Positions 49,520 to 57,606 of a stretch of DNA of 64,000 nucleotides are shown here, piece by piece; positions within the stretch are counted from its first letter, which is position 1; each line of letters opens with the position of its first letter. Under the pieces are notes generated by a model. That model worked only from the letters and a program-made list of their open reading frames with translations, ran no database searches and was not told where the DNA came from. Both the position numbers and the translations under genes were made by a program. Source of the stretch: a virus. The stretch covers positions 248,001 to 312,000 of the IMG/VR virus record IMGVR_UViG_3300009703_004110; one strand, written 5' to 3'.

Positions 49520-50078
49520 TTGCTCTCTCCATAAGCCTTTTGCTAATCTTCTTCAACTTCTTATTAAAACGACTTCGTTTAAGACTGCTAGCGTGCTTAA
49601 GGAGAGTGATTCCATCTAAATGGTCAATCTCATGTTGGATAATAACTGCAACAAACCCTGTGAAAATTTCTTCTACAAAGTCGCCGGTCACTGTTTGATA
49701 TCTGACAGATACTTCATCTGGCCTTGATACTTTGACGGCCATTGAGGGCAAGGATAAGCATCCTTCTTCTGACGTGATCTCTGTTTCTGATGCTTCAAGA
49801 ATTACTGGATTGACGAGCTTTAATGCTCCTGAGGCATATCCTCCACCATAAGCTGATGCCGGAGAATAGTCTCCAACATGCCCTGTATCAATCACAATTA
49901 ATCTGCGACTATCACCAACTTGTGGCGCAGCTAATCCCACACCATTGTTGCCGTACATAGTTATCAGCATTTCAGACATATATGCGTCCAGATCATCTCC
50001 GAACTCATCTTCGGTTACATCACGAGCAACCTGATTCAAAATTGTACTGCCTGGAAATCCAGGAATTAAAATTCTCAT
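49509..50078 (-). CDS. def: peptide deformylase
   Basis: Removes the formyl group from nascent proteins. The three diagnostic motifs are intact: GNNGVGLAAPQVG, EEGCLSLP (Cys ligand) and IIQHEIDHLDG (HExxH). 189 residues with a basic C-terminal helix (LKRSRFNKKLKKISKRLM), longer than the short marine-phage deformylases. A loop YSPASAYGGGYASG is inserted before the second motif. It supports processing of phage proteins made on host ribosomes. Confidence 0.93.
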   Translation of the reverse strand: MRILIPGFPGSTILNQVARDVTEDEFGDDLDAYMSEMLITMYGNNGVGLAAPQVGDSRRLIVIDTGHVGDYSPASAYGGGYASGALKLVNPVILEASETEITSEEGCLSLPSMAVKVSRPDEVSVRYQTVTGDFVEEIFTGFVAVIIQHEIDHLDGITLLKHASSLKRSRFNKKLKKISKRLMERANAG

Positions 50079-50107
50079 AATTACTTTCCTTTATCCAATT
50101 TCTTTTA

Positions 50108-50194
50108 TGGCGGAGAGTACAGGATTCGAACCTGTGAGGCTGTTACGCCGACGAGTTAGCAACCCGTTCCCTTAAACCGCTCGGGCAACTCTCC
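50108..50194 (-). tRNA. tRNA-Ser (GCT)
   Basis: Class II: acceptor GGAGAGT/ACTCTCC, anticodon arm ACGGG-TTGCTAA-CTCGT (GCT), extra arm, T-loop TTCGAAT, discriminator G (typical Ser) and encoded CCA. Confidence 0.93.
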
Positions 50195-50199
50195 ATACT

Positions 50200-50493
50200 T
50201 TATTCTATATATTCAAATATGATATATTCACGAGACCATTCAGGAAAAGCTCTGCGTATCAGTTCTTTGACTTTAAATTCTTTATTAGATTGCTGCTTAT
50301 AGCTTTTAAACTTCTTACGCAATTTAACAGGAATAGTTAATCGCAATTGCTGGCCGCCACCTTCTGGGCAGACATAATATTCTAATCTAATGCGTTGACC
50401 AAATCGACTATAGCCGTTCATTACTTCGTGAGCAATTGATTCAATACGAGGCAGATAGTCTAAAACAATGTCGTGCGCTTTACTAGCTGTCAT
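50200..50493 (-). CDS. hypothetical protein, about 97 aa
   Basis: MTASKAHDIVLDYLPRIESI at 50493 overlaps the upstream stop. It contains EYYVCPEGGGQQLRLTIPVK and a basic helix (RKKFKSYKQQSNKEFKVKEL). Strand-helix alternation resembles small RNA-binding proteins but no family is clear. Confidence 0.6.
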   Translation of the reverse strand: MTASKAHDIVLDYLPRIESIAHEVMNGYSRFGQRIRLEYYVCPEGGGQQLRLTIPVKLRKKFKSYKQQSNKEFKVKELIRRAFPEWSREYIIFEYIE

Positions 50494-50698
50494 CAGATAC
50501 CTGCTTCTCAGCAATATCTTCCGGCATACTTTCAAGTCGCTTTAGCTCTAGCAGCCTATCATGCAGATACTTTAGTCCGGTAAGTCTCTCCATGTGAAGC
50601 AGGTAAGGCACATTTTGCGAGACAACTAGTTGCTCTAAATCGCCCAACACAAGTTCCGCTTTTTCAAATTCTGTTTCAGCACTCATAATATTCTCCAA
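50483..50698 (-). CDS. hypothetical protein, 71 aa
   Basis: Begins MENIMSAETEFEKAELVLGDL; MSAETEF (50686) is the likelier start. Leu-rich helices (NVPYLLHMERLTGLKYLHDRLLELKRL). Overlaps the next gene. Not recognised. Confidence 0.6.
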   Translation of the reverse strand: MENIMSAETEFEKAELVLGDLEQLVVSQNVPYLLHMERLTGLKYLHDRLLELKRLESMPEDIAEKQVSDDS

Positions 50699-50706
50699 AT
50701 AGGTGC

Positions 50707-50754
50707 GGCAAAGATTAGGGATCCAAACCCCTTGAAAACAACCTAATCTTTGCC
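50707..50754 (-). terminator. hairpin downstream of nadV
   Basis: 13-bp stem GGCAAAGATTAGG/CCTAATCTTTGCC around a 22-base loop, between the nadV stop (50813) and the next start (50698). On the minus strand CGCACC follows, not a T tract. Confidence 0.5.
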
Positions 50755-50812
50755 TACCTCTTTGAATAGTACCATGCAGAGTAACTTCGTTCAGAAAAAT
50801 ATTCTGTCTTTC

Positions 50813-52483
50813 TTACTCGTATGCATTCATGCTGCCACTTTCAATCTTGGCTGCTTCGACTTCCAACTTCTCTCGCATCAGTGGGCTTAGAATATCACAC
50901 TTAGCAGGACGCTTTGCCCAATCAGCATTAAGACGCTCACGCATTTGATCGAAGTCTTCGAAGACATAATCAACAGGTCCACAGTCCCAGATGACCTCAA
51001 GCAAGTCTGTCTCCATACGATAATCTTCCCAGCTTGTTCCTGTTGCAGGATATACCTTCAACTCAGAACCAACGGAATTAACGATGGTAAGTCCGGGCAG
51101 GCTCATCTTGCTAAGGTCACGACTCGGCTTCTTCATAACATCACGAACCGTTCCGTCCGCATACTCGATACGACAAAGCTTGGTTGCACACTTTAGTGTG
51201 TCACGGTTCTGCTTCTGTAGCAAACCACCGCCCATACCAAAGGCGACATTCTGAGCACTATAACCAGCATTCAAAACGGCACGGAGAATAGCGGCAAGGA
51301 TGCGAGCATCAATACCGTCTCCCTGGATTACAGCCGCTCCGTTAAGAACCTTGTAACCCTTGCTGTTAACTGTCACACCGAATGCTGCCTCGCAAGCTTC
51401 CAGTCCATCTAGAACACATCTAACAGGATCGCCAGAGTCAGGACGTACTACGAATAGAATTCCCTGCTTCTGCGCCAGTGGTGCAATCTGAGGAAGAATC
51501 GTCCAAAGGAACGATGCTCGATCAGGATTATTATAGTTATAAGAATCAGCAACACAGCTAAGGATTGCTCCCTCAGGAGTGATTCCAATAAGATGCTCAA
51601 CTGCGGCCATTTCCTTAGGCCAAGCTGTCATCACACTGTGCTCAGATGCAAGTACCGATTCACCAACCGGACGACCTTCGTTCCACTTAGTTGCAAGCCA
51701 ACCAGCAGTCATGGTATCAGTACCTTCAAAACTTAGAAGGTGACCGGCACCAGTAGTCATCGCAGTTTCTGCGCTCGATACTCCACGCGAACCAAAATCA
51801 TGCAAACGGCTGGGAAGCAAGAAGTCAAGCTCTGCTTCAACAGACTCATCAAATGCGGCACGAATCAGACGCCAAACATGACGGCTCTTAGTAGCAGTAA
51901 CGGACGGGCTCCACAGACGCATCAACGCAGTCTCAAGCCAAGTCACCAGATACACAAACTCATCGTCTGTTAGATTATCTGTGCTTGCCGTAATTGTAAA
52001 GCAAGGAACATTCGGATAAACCACTGTTCCATCACGTAGCGCCTTAATCTTGATGGGAATATATCCACCATTATCTACGACCTTCTGCCATAGATGCTTG
52101 GGCCAACTCATCGGAGTCTTTGCGACACCATGAGTCTTTAGATAGGTCTCTGCTTCATCTACTTCAAACTGCTCAATTCGATGAGAGATAACAGTTTCAA
52201 ATAGGTAGCGCATACCAAAGAAAACGATTCGCTCGTCCTCTGCTGTGAGTGGGCCACGGAATGTAAAGTACGCAGTCATTGACTTTGCGTCAGGATACAT
52301 CTGCCAGTGTCCAGTCTTATAAGTATCCGTGTCCAGTAGGAACGGGATACGTCGAGGGTCGCTTTTTAGAATGTCAATCTTAAGCTGTTCCATCAGATCC
52401 GCTAAGGCATCTGATCCTGCTGCGCCGTGTATCTGTAAGATATTACATTCTGCTTCTCTAATAATATCATTTATATTTCTCAT
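50813..52483 (-). CDS. nadV: nicotinamide phosphoribosyltransferase
   Basis: Makes NMN from nicotinamide and PRPP. The 556 residues include LLDTDTYKTGHWQMYPD near the start, FGMRYLFETVI, SPSVTATKSRHVWRLIRAAFD, LHDFGSRGVSSAETAMTTG and FVVRPDSGDPVRC, then GVTVNSKGYKVLNGAAVIQGDG. All are hallmark NAMPT positions. The N-terminal 40 residues add a helix (IREAECNILQIHGAAG). With the NMNAT-Nudix gene just upstream in transcription it forms a two-step NAD salvage pair, known in phages as a counter to NAD-depleting defences. Confidence 0.93.
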   Translation of the reverse strand: MRNINDIIREAECNILQIHGAAGSDALADLMEQLKIDILKSDPRRIPFLLDTDTYKTGHWQMYPDAKSMTAYFTFRGPLTAEDERIVFFGMRYLFETVISHRIEQFEVDEAETYLKTHGVAKTPMSWPKHLWQKVVDNGGYIPIKIKALRDGTVVYPNVPCFTITASTDNLTDDEFVYLVTWLETALMRLWSPSVTATKSRHVWRLIRAAFDESVEAELDFLLPSRLHDFGSRGVSSAETAMTTGAGHLLSFEGTDTMTAGWLATKWNEGRPVGESVLASEHSVMTAWPKEMAAVEHLIGITPEGAILSCVADSYNYNNPDRASFLWTILPQIAPLAQKQGILFVVRPDSGDPVRCVLDGLEACEAAFGVTVNSKGYKVLNGAAVIQGDGIDARILAAILRAVLNAGYSAQNVAFGMGGGLLQKQNRDTLKCATKLCRIEYADGTVRDVMKKPSRDLSKMSLPGLTIVNSVGSELKVYPATGTSWEDYRMETDLLEVIWDCGPVDYVFEDFDQMRERLNADWAKRPAKCDILSPLMREKLEVEAAKIESGSMNAYE

Positions 52484-52513
52484 GAGTCTATTCTCCTATT
52501 TGTTTTGCGGGAT

Positions 52514-52723
52514 CTATTCCCTAATTATGATGATGGTTCTCTTTCCATCTTTAATGCCCCTTCCCTTAACAGGCTTGGCATTTGTTGGGTTATCATAGTA
52601 ACCGCCTCTTCCATCGTCTATCCACTCGCCTCTATTACAGTTGCAAGTCAATACAGGTCCGTCTCCGCATCTACCATCATAGAGTGCTCCGGCACCACAT
52701 ACACTACACTTATAGTCTCTCAT
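52514..52723 (-). CDS. zinc-ribbon small protein, 69 aa
   Basis: MRDYKCSVCGAGALYDGRCGDG... has C-x2-C and C-N-C pairs (KCSVCG, LTCNCNRG), a rubredoxin-type zinc site. The basic end is VKGRGIKDGKRTIIIIRE. It sits between nadM and nadV; a role in that pathway is not shown. Confidence 0.65.
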   Translation of the reverse strand: MRDYKCSVCGAGALYDGRCGDGPVLTCNCNRGEWIDDGRGGYYDNPTNAKPVKGRGIKDGKRTIIIIRE

Positions 52724-52747
52724 ACTCCTTTTCCTTCGGGTCTATTC

Positions 52748-53881
52748 CTAGTATGCCATGCTTTCGATAATATCAAGGTGATCCTCAAACAAAAGGTGTG
52801 GCATATCATTAATGACTTCGCTTAGAGCGAACCATTGTACTCTGGTTACTTCCCTCTCAAATCCACGCTCGGGCTTAAGTTGGGGAATCTTAAACCATGA
52901 AGGAACATCCCATCGAAACGCATGTGTGAGCACACGCCCACGCTGGCTTCTCTTTGGGTGATCGAAACGGTCTTCCTTAGTCAACCATTCGTCACGTACC
53001 TTCATTCGTGTCTCTTCCTGTAGCTCGCGCTTTGCGCCAGCAACAGCCGTCTCATCCGCCTCAAGGAATCCTCCTGGCAGAGCCCACAGTCCCTTGCCGG
53101 GATGTGAGCGACGACGAACAAGTAGAATGTTACCCTGATGGATAACTACATTATCTGTCGTCATAAACTGTAGCTTATGACCAGCGGGGCTAATTTGCCT
53201 AATCCTTTCTCCGGACTCATCAATGATCCAGAGATACTGATCTTTTGGCAACCCTTCTAATGGGTCATACTTGCTTCGATACTTTAGAATATGCTTATGT
53301 CCAGCGGCCATGTTCTTGCCGTGCTCTGTGCCTATCCATTGGGACAGGAGCTCTGAAGTAGATGAGGCAACAAGGCTCATCCAGTCATTGGACTCGTTCA
53401 TATAAAGTCCGTGCATAATTTCTGCATATCGGCTTTCAATATCTTCAATAACCTCTACCTCAGAATTCCATCGAGGGAAGCTATTTAAATAGTCAGTTTC
53501 TTCATGCCTTCTATCTACACCATACAAAGTGATATTGCAATCACTTAGTCGGTGATCTGGCCCATAGGCTGACTTAATTCCTTCTGAGACAGCCTCTTGA
53601 ACCTTAGTAAGAAAACGTGTCTTATTATACCAGTAATCACGAGCCCTTCTGTATTCGACCTTGTGATAATCTAAACCGTAATCTGCAAGGGCCTCATCAA
53701 TCATGTTTGATCGTTCTGCCGCTACAAAGGGGTCTCTGGAGTCACGGGCTGTATCAGATGAGCCAAGGATAACTACTACAATGTTATTATCACTAATGGC
53801 CGGGCTGAATAGCCGCTCAATTTGTTCTAGGGTCACAGGCTGAAATCGCCCAATGATTACGCCTACATTTGGATTCTGCAT
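52748..53881 (-). CDS. nadM: NMN adenylyltransferase-Nudix fusion, altered NMNAT site
   Basis: 377 residues. The N-terminal domain has VGVIIGRFQPVTLEQIE, VVILGSSDTARDSRDPFVAAERSNMI and VASSTSELL. The C-terminal Nudix domain has LPGGFLEADETAVAGAKRELQEET. The layout matches bifunctional NadM. However the NMNAT H-x-G-H signature is replaced by TLEQ and the ISxTxxR motif by VASSTSELL, so adenylyl transfer may be impaired. In the Nudix box the final Gly is Arg. Ends in TAG. Confidence 0.8.
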   Translation of the reverse strand: MQNPNVGVIIGRFQPVTLEQIERLFSPAISDNNIVVVILGSSDTARDSRDPFVAAERSNMIDEALADYGLDYHKVEYRRARDYWYNKTRFLTKVQEAVSEGIKSAYGPDHRLSDCNITLYGVDRRHEETDYLNSFPRWNSEVEVIEDIESRYAEIMHGLYMNESNDWMSLVASSTSELLSQWIGTEHGKNMAAGHKHILKYRSKYDPLEGLPKDQYLWIIDESGERIRQISPAGHKLQFMTTDNVVIHQGNILLVRRRSHPGKGLWALPGGFLEADETAVAGAKRELQEETRMKVRDEWLTKEDRFDHPKRSQRGRVLTHAFRWDVPSWFKIPQLKPERGFEREVTRVQWFALSEVINDMPHLLFEDHLDIIESMAY

Positions 53882-53958
53882 AAGAGTCTATCTCCTAATT
53901 ATATTATTTACCACTTAACTACGACGTCGTCTCCCGAGTCGTTATCTCTCTGATCTGA

Positions 53959-54180
53959 CTAAGTACTTCTGCTGACAGTAAAGCCGTTCTCTTCAAGGGC
54001 CGCTTTGATGCCCAAATAAACACGGCCTCTATAGCTGTAGTCTATTTTCATTAGCGACACGCTTACACTTGTTCTGCCGCTTGCGGCCGCCCGCCTAATC
54101 TTTTCGTAAATAGACTCGGGATCTAGCTGCTGTGTTGCCGCATATTTATCGTTTAATTCTTTTGCCTCACTGGCTTTCAT
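53959..54180 (-). CDS. hypothetical protein, 73 aa
   Basis: MKASEAKELNDKYAATQQLD... contains a helix then VSVSLMKIDYSYRGRVYLGIKAALEENGFTV, an alternating fold seen in small uncharacterised phage proteins. It ends in TAG. Function unknown. Confidence 0.65.
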   Translation of the reverse strand: MKASEAKELNDKYAATQQLDPESIYEKIRRAAASGRTSVSVSLMKIDYSYRGRVYLGIKAALEENGFTVSRST

Positions 54181-54217
54181 TTTATTCTCTCTTCGGCGTC
54201 TGTCGCCTATTTTTATC

Positions 54218-54526
54218 TTACTTTTTTGCGGAAAGAATATCTAAATAAAATAATATCTCCAAGTCATCGTCGCCAAGACCTGACATGAATTCTTCCCCAT
54301 CGATTGTAGTCGCACAGCCTGTGTGATTAATTTTAACAAAAGTGACTTTGCCGTGATCTGATACAAAACCAACCTTATCAGAATCCATAATAACAACATT
54401 CATACGCCTTGGCGACGTAACTCTAACTTTTCGACTATTGATTAACGAAATATAAACGAGCATGGCCCGGCTCTTTTTCTTAGCACAATATTCTATAAAA
54501 GAAAGCTTCCGCCCAATCTTTATCAT
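54218..54526 (-). CDS. LxxLxF-tail family protein
   Basis: 102 residues, MIKIGRKLSFIEYCAKKKSR with strands NVVIMDSDKVGFVSDHGKVTF and an end LGDDDLEILFYLDILSAKK that fits the shared tail. Its ATG overlaps the Pth2 stop. Function unknown. Confidence 0.7.
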   Translation of the reverse strand: MIKIGRKLSFIEYCAKKKSRAMLVYISLINSRKVRVTSPRRMNVVIMDSDKVGFVSDHGKVTFVKINHTGCATTIDGEEFMSGLGDDDLEILFYLDILSAKK

Positions 54527-54984
54527 AGCAAAGGAAGGTGGCCGGTAATCCTATCAACATCTTCAACAAAACCTGGGCCAATTGCAACGGCTGTCTTTGT
54601 CGGAACACCATCAAACTCAGTGAATCCAGCGTCGGTGATTAAAGAGCACGGAAGATTAGCGGCCTTAGCCGCCTCATATAACTCCACTAACTCTTCTTCA
54701 CTATCAACACTAACACAGATCTTAGCAAACCTTCCGGCAATCCAAGCACAGACACCCTGTAGCTTTCTGATATAACTCTTAAGCCCCCTTGGACCGAAAT
54801 GTAAATCTACTACCCCGTAAATCCCGCCTTCTTCCCAAAGACCTATATCACCACTACCCCAATCAATTAGATCTAATAGTACAGCGCAAGAAGCATGAGC
54901 GCCTTGCGACACCATCTTACCTTTCCTCATATTAAGATCTTTTCTTATTATGATTACCTGCTTTGCTTTATAATTTTTGGTCAT
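54523..54984 (-). CDS. peptidyl-tRNA hydrolase, Pth2 type
   Basis: Releases peptides stuck on tRNA. Residues 8-30 (KQVIIIRKDLNMRKGKMVSQ, GAHAS) and SVDSEEELVELYEAAKAANL, SLITDAGFTEFDGVPTKTAVAIGP are the full Pth2 signature (archaeal/eukaryotic class, rare in bacteria). 153 residues. It lies between a methyltransferase and a tail-family gene, overlapping both. A second Pth2-like domain is at 56659. Confidence 0.92.
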   Translation of the reverse strand: MTKNYKAKQVIIIRKDLNMRKGKMVSQGAHASCAVLLDLIDWGSGDIGLWEEGGIYGVVDLHFGPRGLKSYIRKLQGVCAWIAGRFAKICVSVDSEEELVELYEAAKAANLPCSLITDAGFTEFDGVPTKTAVAIGPGFVEDVDRITGHLPLL

Positions 54985-55559
54985 ATATTCCTCGGTGGCT
55001 TTACGGCCTCAACATTTAAACTAACCAAAGTTCCTTTGTGCCATATTTCATCTGGCAGCTCATTACCATCCTCATCATGCCTTGGAACATAATCCCTGCT
55101 CCAGTCTCTTACATTAGCATGTGAAGTTGTAAATGGATCATATCGTTTGATATTGACAAATCCCATTTCAGACAAATCTTTTTGAAGCTGGTTGAAATCC
55201 CATCCCCAACAGTGATAGTCGTAAGGATTTCTTTGGCCACCGAACATGGTGCCTCTTATCTCAGATAGATCACCAGTCTCATTGTAGTGACGAATCAGCC
55301 CTTCAAAATCAGGAACCGAAATCCTTAGCATTCCGCCCGGTGCTAACAAATCAAGTAAGGTTGATAGAACATCTTTGTACTCGTGTCGTGAGAAGTGTTC
55401 TAAAACATGGCAAGCATAGATGTAATCAACACTGTTCTTTTCAAACTTTGTATGCAAATCTTTTATATCACATATCAAATCAGTAGCGTCAGTTTCATAA
55501 ATATCTATGTTTACAAAGCCTTCTATCTTTTTTGGTCCGCATCCTAAATGTAATTTCAT
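54981..55559 (-). CDS. SAM-dependent methyltransferase
   Basis: 192 residues: MKLHLGCGPKKIEGFVNIDI (motif I), DLICDIKDL, IYACHVLEHFSRHEY, LLAPGGMLRISVPDFEG. Class I fold with the acidic pocket intact. Same plan as the plus-strand enzyme at 43846, suggesting a paralogous pair. In this class substrates are often sugars or nucleotides; not identifiable here. Confidence 0.85.
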   Translation of the reverse strand: MKLHLGCGPKKIEGFVNIDIYETDATDLICDIKDLHTKFEKNSVDYIYACHVLEHFSRHEYKDVLSTLLDLLAPGGMLRISVPDFEGLIRHYNETGDLSEIRGTMFGGQRNPYDYHCWGWDFNQLQKDLSEMGFVNIKRYDPFTTSHANVRDWSRDYVPRHDEDGNELPDEIWHKGTLVSLNVEAVKPPRNI

Positions 55560-55575
55560 TTTCCCTTCAATTTTA

Positions 55576-55651
55576 TGGCACGCTGTAAGGGATTCGAACC
55601 CTTGACGCGGAGGTCTAGAATCTCCCGCTCTGACCGCTGAGCTAACAGCGC
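55576..55651 (-). tRNA. suppressor tRNA (CTA anticodon, reads UAG)
   Basis: Perfect 76-base cloverleaf: acceptor GCGCTGT/ACAGCGT, D-arm GCTCAGCGGTCAGAGC, T-arm AAGGG-TTCGAAT-CCCTT, discriminator G and encoded CCA. The anticodon arm is GGAGA-TTCTAGA-CCTCC, with one A31-C39 mismatch. Loop position 33 is T, so 34-36 read CTA. Shifting the register to read TCT (Arg) breaks the stem. Amino acid unknown. Suppressor tRNAs of this kind occur in some huge phages. Confidence 0.85.
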
Positions 55652-55653
55652 AA

Positions 55654-55703
55654 AATGAAATAGAAAGCTTAGGCCGAAGCCTTTGTGTCCTCTCTATTTC
55701 ATT
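55654..55703 (-). terminator. double-stem hairpin before the suppressor tRNA
   Basis: Outer stem AATGAAATAGA/TCTATTTCATT, inner stem AGGC-CGAA-GCCT. It separates 55731-56105 from the tRNA and may end transcription or direct tRNA processing. Confidence 0.55.
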
Positions 55704-55730
55704 ACCCTTTGAATTTTGTTTTTAGCTTGC

Positions 55731-56105
55731 TTACTGAAGGCTTGCCGCATACAGCGCTGTCTTGGCTGAGTAGTTGCTGTTTGAAAGTGCCCAACTTCTC
55801 ATCCAATCCCAATCACCCATCACATAGGCAGAGAATTGAGTTTCAGAAAGGTCAATCTCTGTGTCTACAGACATTTCCTGCATTCGGATAATTCTATCGA
55901 AGGTTTTGACATGTGATTGCAGTTCTGCTAAGCTAAATTGCATATTAACTTTTTCGCCATTCTCTAGTTGGCGCAGCTTCTTCATTAAAATTCTCTTGGA
56001 CTCTCGACGATAGCCCTCCATCACCTCTTCATACATTTCGATGTGCTCTTCTCGGTTAGTTCTTAGCGCCTCAAGAACATCTTTTCTTAATACTGTTACA
56101 TTCAT
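55731..56105 (-). CDS. coiled-coil-like hypothetical protein, 124 aa
   Basis: Long helices (KDVLEALRTNREEHIEMYEEV, YRRESKRILMKKLRQLENGE) then LAELQSHVKTFDRIIRMQEMS and a Trp-rich end. This plan is common among uncharacterised phage proteins. No function known. Confidence 0.7.
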   Translation of the reverse strand: MNVTVLRKDVLEALRTNREEHIEMYEEVMEGYRRESKRILMKKLRQLENGEKVNMQFSLAELQSHVKTFDRIIRMQEMSVDTEIDLSETQFSAYVMGDWDWMRSWALSNSNYSAKTALYAASLQ

Positions 56106-56132
56106 TTCGTCACGGCTTCCCCTTATATTTCC

Positions 56133-56426
56133 TCACTTTGCATATACCTCGTTCAGAGGCCAGAATCCATATCCTGTACGGATCCCTTTGATTAATCTTC
56201 TTAAGATTGCAGCTTCCTCATTAGAAACTACACGAGACCAAAAGTGTCTTAAGAAATCTTCTCTATCTTCATAGTCAAGATATTGGTTTGAACCAAATCC
56301 ATAATGAAGTGGCTGATTAGATGGAATTTTGCTTTGTGCGTTATTCCACTCTTCTTCCTCCATTAATGCTACTCCGCCAAGATTAAACTCATCAGCCCAA
56401 TTATCATTAAAGTAAATTAACAACAA
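56133..56426 (-). CDS. hypothetical protein, 97 aa
   Basis: MLLIYFNDNWADEFNLGGVA then EEEEWNNAQSKI, a layout shared with 784-1110. The C-terminus is helical (EEAAILRRLIKGIRTGYGF). Function unknown. Confidence 0.7.
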   Translation of the reverse strand: MLLIYFNDNWADEFNLGGVALMEEEEWNNAQSKIPSNQPLHYGFGSNQYLDYEDREDFLRHFWSRVVSNEEAAILRRLIKGIRTGYGFWPLNEVYAK

Positions 56427-56427
56427 T

Positions 56428-56655
56428 TCAATCTCCTTTGTTATTCAAAAATGAAATGAACACTCCAGAACGTTCATCCCACCATGTAAATTCAACATAA
56501 ATACTTGAAATAACATTTGCTGCACTACTTTTTTCAGTTACTCTCAGCCAAACTCCACCGGGCAAATTCATGGCTGATGTAACAATGTCACCACTACCAT
56601 AGCCACCATAAGATTTATCTACTCTTAACCACTTGCCCATTATGGGGTCGCTCAT
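56428..56655 (-). CDS. hypothetical beta-rich protein, 75 aa
   Basis: MGKWLRVDKSYGGYGSGDIV then VTEKSSAANVISSIYVEFTWW and a short end. Beta-strand alternation with Trp/Tyr. The stop is one base from the next gene. Not recognised. Confidence 0.65.
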   Translation of the reverse strand: MSDPIMGKWLRVDKSYGGYGSGDIVTSAMNLPGGVWLRVTEKSSAANVISSIYVEFTWWDERSGVFISFLNNKGD

Positions 56656-56658
56656 AAT

Positions 56659-57597
56659 TTAACCATTAAAAAGATGTTTACAAATAGCTCGACCTCTGCG
56701 ATCGATCTGCTTCCACTTAATCTTAAAACTATCAGATTCTCTTCCGCCAAATATCTTGGCATTACTATGAACCTCAGATAAGCCTGCAAGTAACAAAGTA
56801 ATTGCAACGATCTTATTTCTACAGAACTCTTCAGCTTCTGATGCTTTGATAGTATGAATCTCCATATCTCTCAGAATAAGCTCTCCAATAATTGGGTCGC
56901 CATTAATTTTATTCCAAGTCTGATATGATATCTTTGCGTGATCAGGAAAATGAACACGGCCTTCTTCATCCATTTCTTTACAGTAAGGCTTGCCACAATC
57001 ATGCATGGTAGCGTACTGCTGAATGATATCCGATGATAACAAACTATTTTTGATATCCTCTCTGTACCCTTCAAACCAAGAAGGCAGTTTCCAGTCTAGT
57101 CGCAACTCTTGTCCGTCCAGATAATGAAGCAAATCTTCATAATGCTTCCAGACGGATAGTCCGTGCTCGTAAATTGTTTGCCCTTTGGTCTGCTCTATAT
57201 GCTTCATATCTCGTACCACTTTTTGGTACGGCGTCTCTGGCTGACTAAATTCTTTTAGTGCCAGCGGAAGCGAGCCACAGAATCTTCGACCTTTATCTCC
57301 AGGCTCAATTGCAAGTGCAGTAATCTGATTGTTAATGTCGGGCTCTCGAAAAACAGAAAATCTAATCTTCTTCTTTTCGGCTCGTGCAATCAGCTTGATT
57401 AGCTCGTCTTCATCCTTCGCAGATAGAATTGCGATATGATTAGAAGACTGATACCATTCCGATTCGATCTCAGAATGCTCTGAAATGAATTCACGAAATG
57501 CGTGAAGTGCCTGTGCAATTTGTGTGCCAGGATCTAAATCCTTGCGAGTAATAATATATAGCTTGTCAGTTGGACAGAGGCCCTAAGTGTGTTCCAT
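56659..57597 (-). CDS. Pth2-like domain fused to HD domain, in-frame TAG at codon 5
   Basis: ATG 57597 has a strong SD (AGGAGAGGG) and reads MEHT-TAG-GLCPTDKLYIITRKDLDPG. TAG at 57583-57585 is in frame, and no start codon follows before the LYIITRKDL motif. Residues about 12-110 are Pth2-like (ITRKDLDPGTQIAQALHAF). From about 125 an HD hydrolase (EHGLSVWKHYEDLL, MHDCGKPY, HAKISYQ, ADxEIHT) follows. Either TAG is read through (a suppressor tRNA is encoded 2 kb away) or the gene is inactivated. The upstream gene ends with TAG three codons before in the same frame. Confidence 0.65.
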
Positions 57598-57606
57598 TTC
57601 CCTCTC

